A DNA stretch of 64,000 bases from JALHVH01 sp963773685 (GTDB lineage Bacteria; Acidobacteriota; Aminicenantia; Aminicenantales; Saccharicenantaceae). Below are positions 62,802 through 64,000 of this stretch, piece after piece. Below the pieces are notes generated by a model. It had not been told where the DNA came from. It saw nothing but the letters and a program-made list of their open reading frames with translations, and ran no database searches. Location: contig CAVZBY010000005.1 of the NCBI GenBank assembly GCA_963773685.1, forward strand, positions 186,001-250,000, given 5' to 3'. The translations under genes were made by a program, and so were the position numbers. Every line of letters begins with the position of its first letter. Within the stretch, counting starts at the first letter, position 1.

Positions 62802-64000
62802 ATGAAAAGAACCCGTGCCATCCTCGTCGTTTCCCTCTTGATGTCCTTCGCGCTCGCCGCCGGCCCGCTTGTTGAGGGCGGCCAGGCCGCGGACAAAGAC
62901 GTCGCGGCCCTGATGGACGCCTACCTTGCGGCCTGCCATAAGCTCGACCGGTTCAGCGGGAGCGTCCTCATCGCCCACAAGGGCAAGATCGTCCTCTCCA
63001 AGGGCTACGGCATGGCGAATTATGAGCTCGGCGTCCCCAACTCCCCGGAGACCAGGTTCCGGCTGGGCTCGGTCACCAAGCAATTCACGGCCATGGCCAT
63101 CCTCCAGCTCGAGGAGCGGGGGAAGCTCAAGGTCACGGATACCGTCAAGTCCATATTCCCCGATTATCCCGGCGGCGAGAAGATCACGATCCACCACCTC
63201 CTGACCCATACGTCCGGGATCCCCAACTTTACGGACTCCCCGGACTATTTCAAGACCCAGACCCTGCCCTCCCCGGTCCTGCAGACCGTCGAGCGGTTCA
63301 AGAACCTCCCCCTCGATTTCGCGCCGGGCGAGAGGATGAGCTACAGCAACTCGGGATACGTCCTCCTCGGGGCTATCATCGAGAAGGTGACGGGAGGGAC
63401 CTACGAGGAGTTCGTTCGAGAGAACATCTTCCGGCCTCTCGGCATGGAGGGCTCGGGCTACGATCATACCGAGACCATCATCAAGAACCGGGCTTCGGGA
63501 TATGAATTTCCGGCGGACAAGCTGGCCAATGCGTCCTATATCGACATGTCCATCCCTCACGCGGCCGGCGCCCTCTATTCGACCGTGGAAGACCTTTACA
63601 AGTGGGACCGGGCGCTCTACACCGATAAGCTCCTCTCCCCGGCGGCCAGGACCCGGCTGTTCACGCCCTTCAAGGGGACCTACGCCTACGGCTGGTCGAT
63701 CGGCTCCTTCGCCGGCCACAAGACCATCGGTCACGGCGGGGGGATCAACGGATTTACCACGGATATCATCCGCTTCCCCGACGACGATGCCTGCGTCATC
63801 GTCCTCAACAACTTCGCCACGGGATTCACCGACGCGATCAGCGCCGCCCTGGCCGGGTACCTTTTCGGTCAGGCCGTCGAGATGCCGAAGGAAAAGAAGG
63901 AGATCACGCTTCCGGCCGCGACCCTGGACGCCTACCCCGGTAAATACAAGCTCGAAGGGATGCAGGCTATCCTGACCGTCACCCGCGAGGGCGACGCCCT
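62802..64000 (+). CDS. Secreted serine hydrolase, beta-lactamase family, runs off the window
   Basis: The frame is open from the ATG at 62802 (AAAAGGAG upstream) to the last base, 399 residues, with no stop. The signal peptide covers about 1-29. Class C beta-lactamase/DD-peptidase motifs are complete: SVTK at 90-93, YSN near 182 and HGG in TIGHGGGINGF near 308. After about residue 365 a C-terminal lipocalin-like domain begins (LDAYPGKYKLEG). The enzyme probably acts on an ester or peptide. The first gene of the window belongs to the same family, but that one lacks the HGG motif. Confidence 0.9.
   Translation, partial: MKRTRAILVVSLLMSFALAAGPLVEGGQAADKDVAALMDAYLAACHKLDRFSGSVLIAHKGKIVLSKGYGMANYELGVPNSPETRFRLGSVTKQFTAMAILQLEERGKLKVTDTVKSIFPDYPGGEKITIHHLLTHTSGIPNFTDSPDYFKTQTLPSPVLQTVERFKNLPLDFAPGERMSYSNSGYVLLGAIIEKVTGGTYEEFVRENIFRPLGMEGSGYDHTETIIKNRASGYEFPADKLANASYIDMSIPHAAGALYSTVEDLYKWDRALYTDKLLSPAARTRLFTPFKGTYAYGWSIGSFAGHKTIGHGGGINGFTTDIIRFPDDDACVIVLNNFATGFTDAISAALAGYLFGQAVEMPKEKKEITLPAATLDAYPGKYKLEGMQAILTVTREGDA

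Overview
The window reads as a GC-rich bacterial chromosome segment from an Acidobacteriota-like lineage; Candidatus Aminicenantes is my best guess. The basis is the gene repertoire (a carboxypeptidase-regulatory-domain TonB receptor, S46 and S9 dipeptidyl peptidases, many secreted amidohydrolases and serine hydrolases, multiheme cytochromes), not a marker gene. Short stretches (about 1.75-5.5 kb, 6.2-8.5 kb, 36.2-39.2 kb and 42.3-43.9 kb) are clearly more AT-rich by eye and carry genes typical of mobile islands.

Layout. 0-1.7 kb: the 3' end of a probable metal-efflux gene, a secreted serine hydrolase and tRNA-Asp with its promoter. 1.7-5.5 kb: an AT-rich island beside the tRNA, with an ImmA-like HTH/metallopeptidase plus a PIN-like DUF4411 partner, a DUF2971 protein and an unknown protein; it abuts a truncated amidohydrolase. 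6.5-8.5 kb: a TauE/SafE permease and an ornithine-cyclodeaminase-family dehydrogenase. 8.5-30.1 kb: a large peptide-degradation locus. Leftward run an M28-like and an S46 peptidase. Rightward run a YheO/DauR-type PAS-HTH regulator, a TonB receptor, nine consecutive amidohydrolase paralogues, mostly overlapping or abutting, and an S9 dipeptidyl peptidase. Seven of the nine amidohydrolases have lost the metal-binding HxH motif, and the only one with an apparently complete ligand set carries a frameshift.

30.1-36.2 kb: a Tat-exported Fe-S aldo/keto reductase, a MarR regulator with a NTF2-like partner and a clear operator, a secreted metallophosphoesterase, a TPR protein and a nitroreductase. Two short gene remnants show that an aldo/keto reductase-nitroreductase pair was duplicated and then decayed reciprocally. 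36.2-43.9 kb: two AT-rich patches with PD-(D/E)XK-nuclease-like proteins and unknown partners, flanking a frameshifted family 2 glycoside hydrolase. 44-50.2 kb: a broken NTF2-like gene, a PAS sigma-54 activator with a near-consensus promoter, small membrane and Cys-rich proteins, an ICMT-like methyltransferase and a class V aminotransferase interrupted by a G/C-run repeat.

50.2-64 kb: an HExxH protein, a leftward operon of two eleven-heme cytochromes and a cytochrome b, a CocE-type hydrolase, a His-rich lipoprotein next to a cupredoxin, an M20 peptidase, a BlaI/M56 pair with tandem operators, a YdeI-like protein and a serine hydrolase that runs off the end. At least five genes need a +1 correction to read through, and a sixth needs a -1/+1 pair. 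This may reflect genuine decay or residual assembly insertions.
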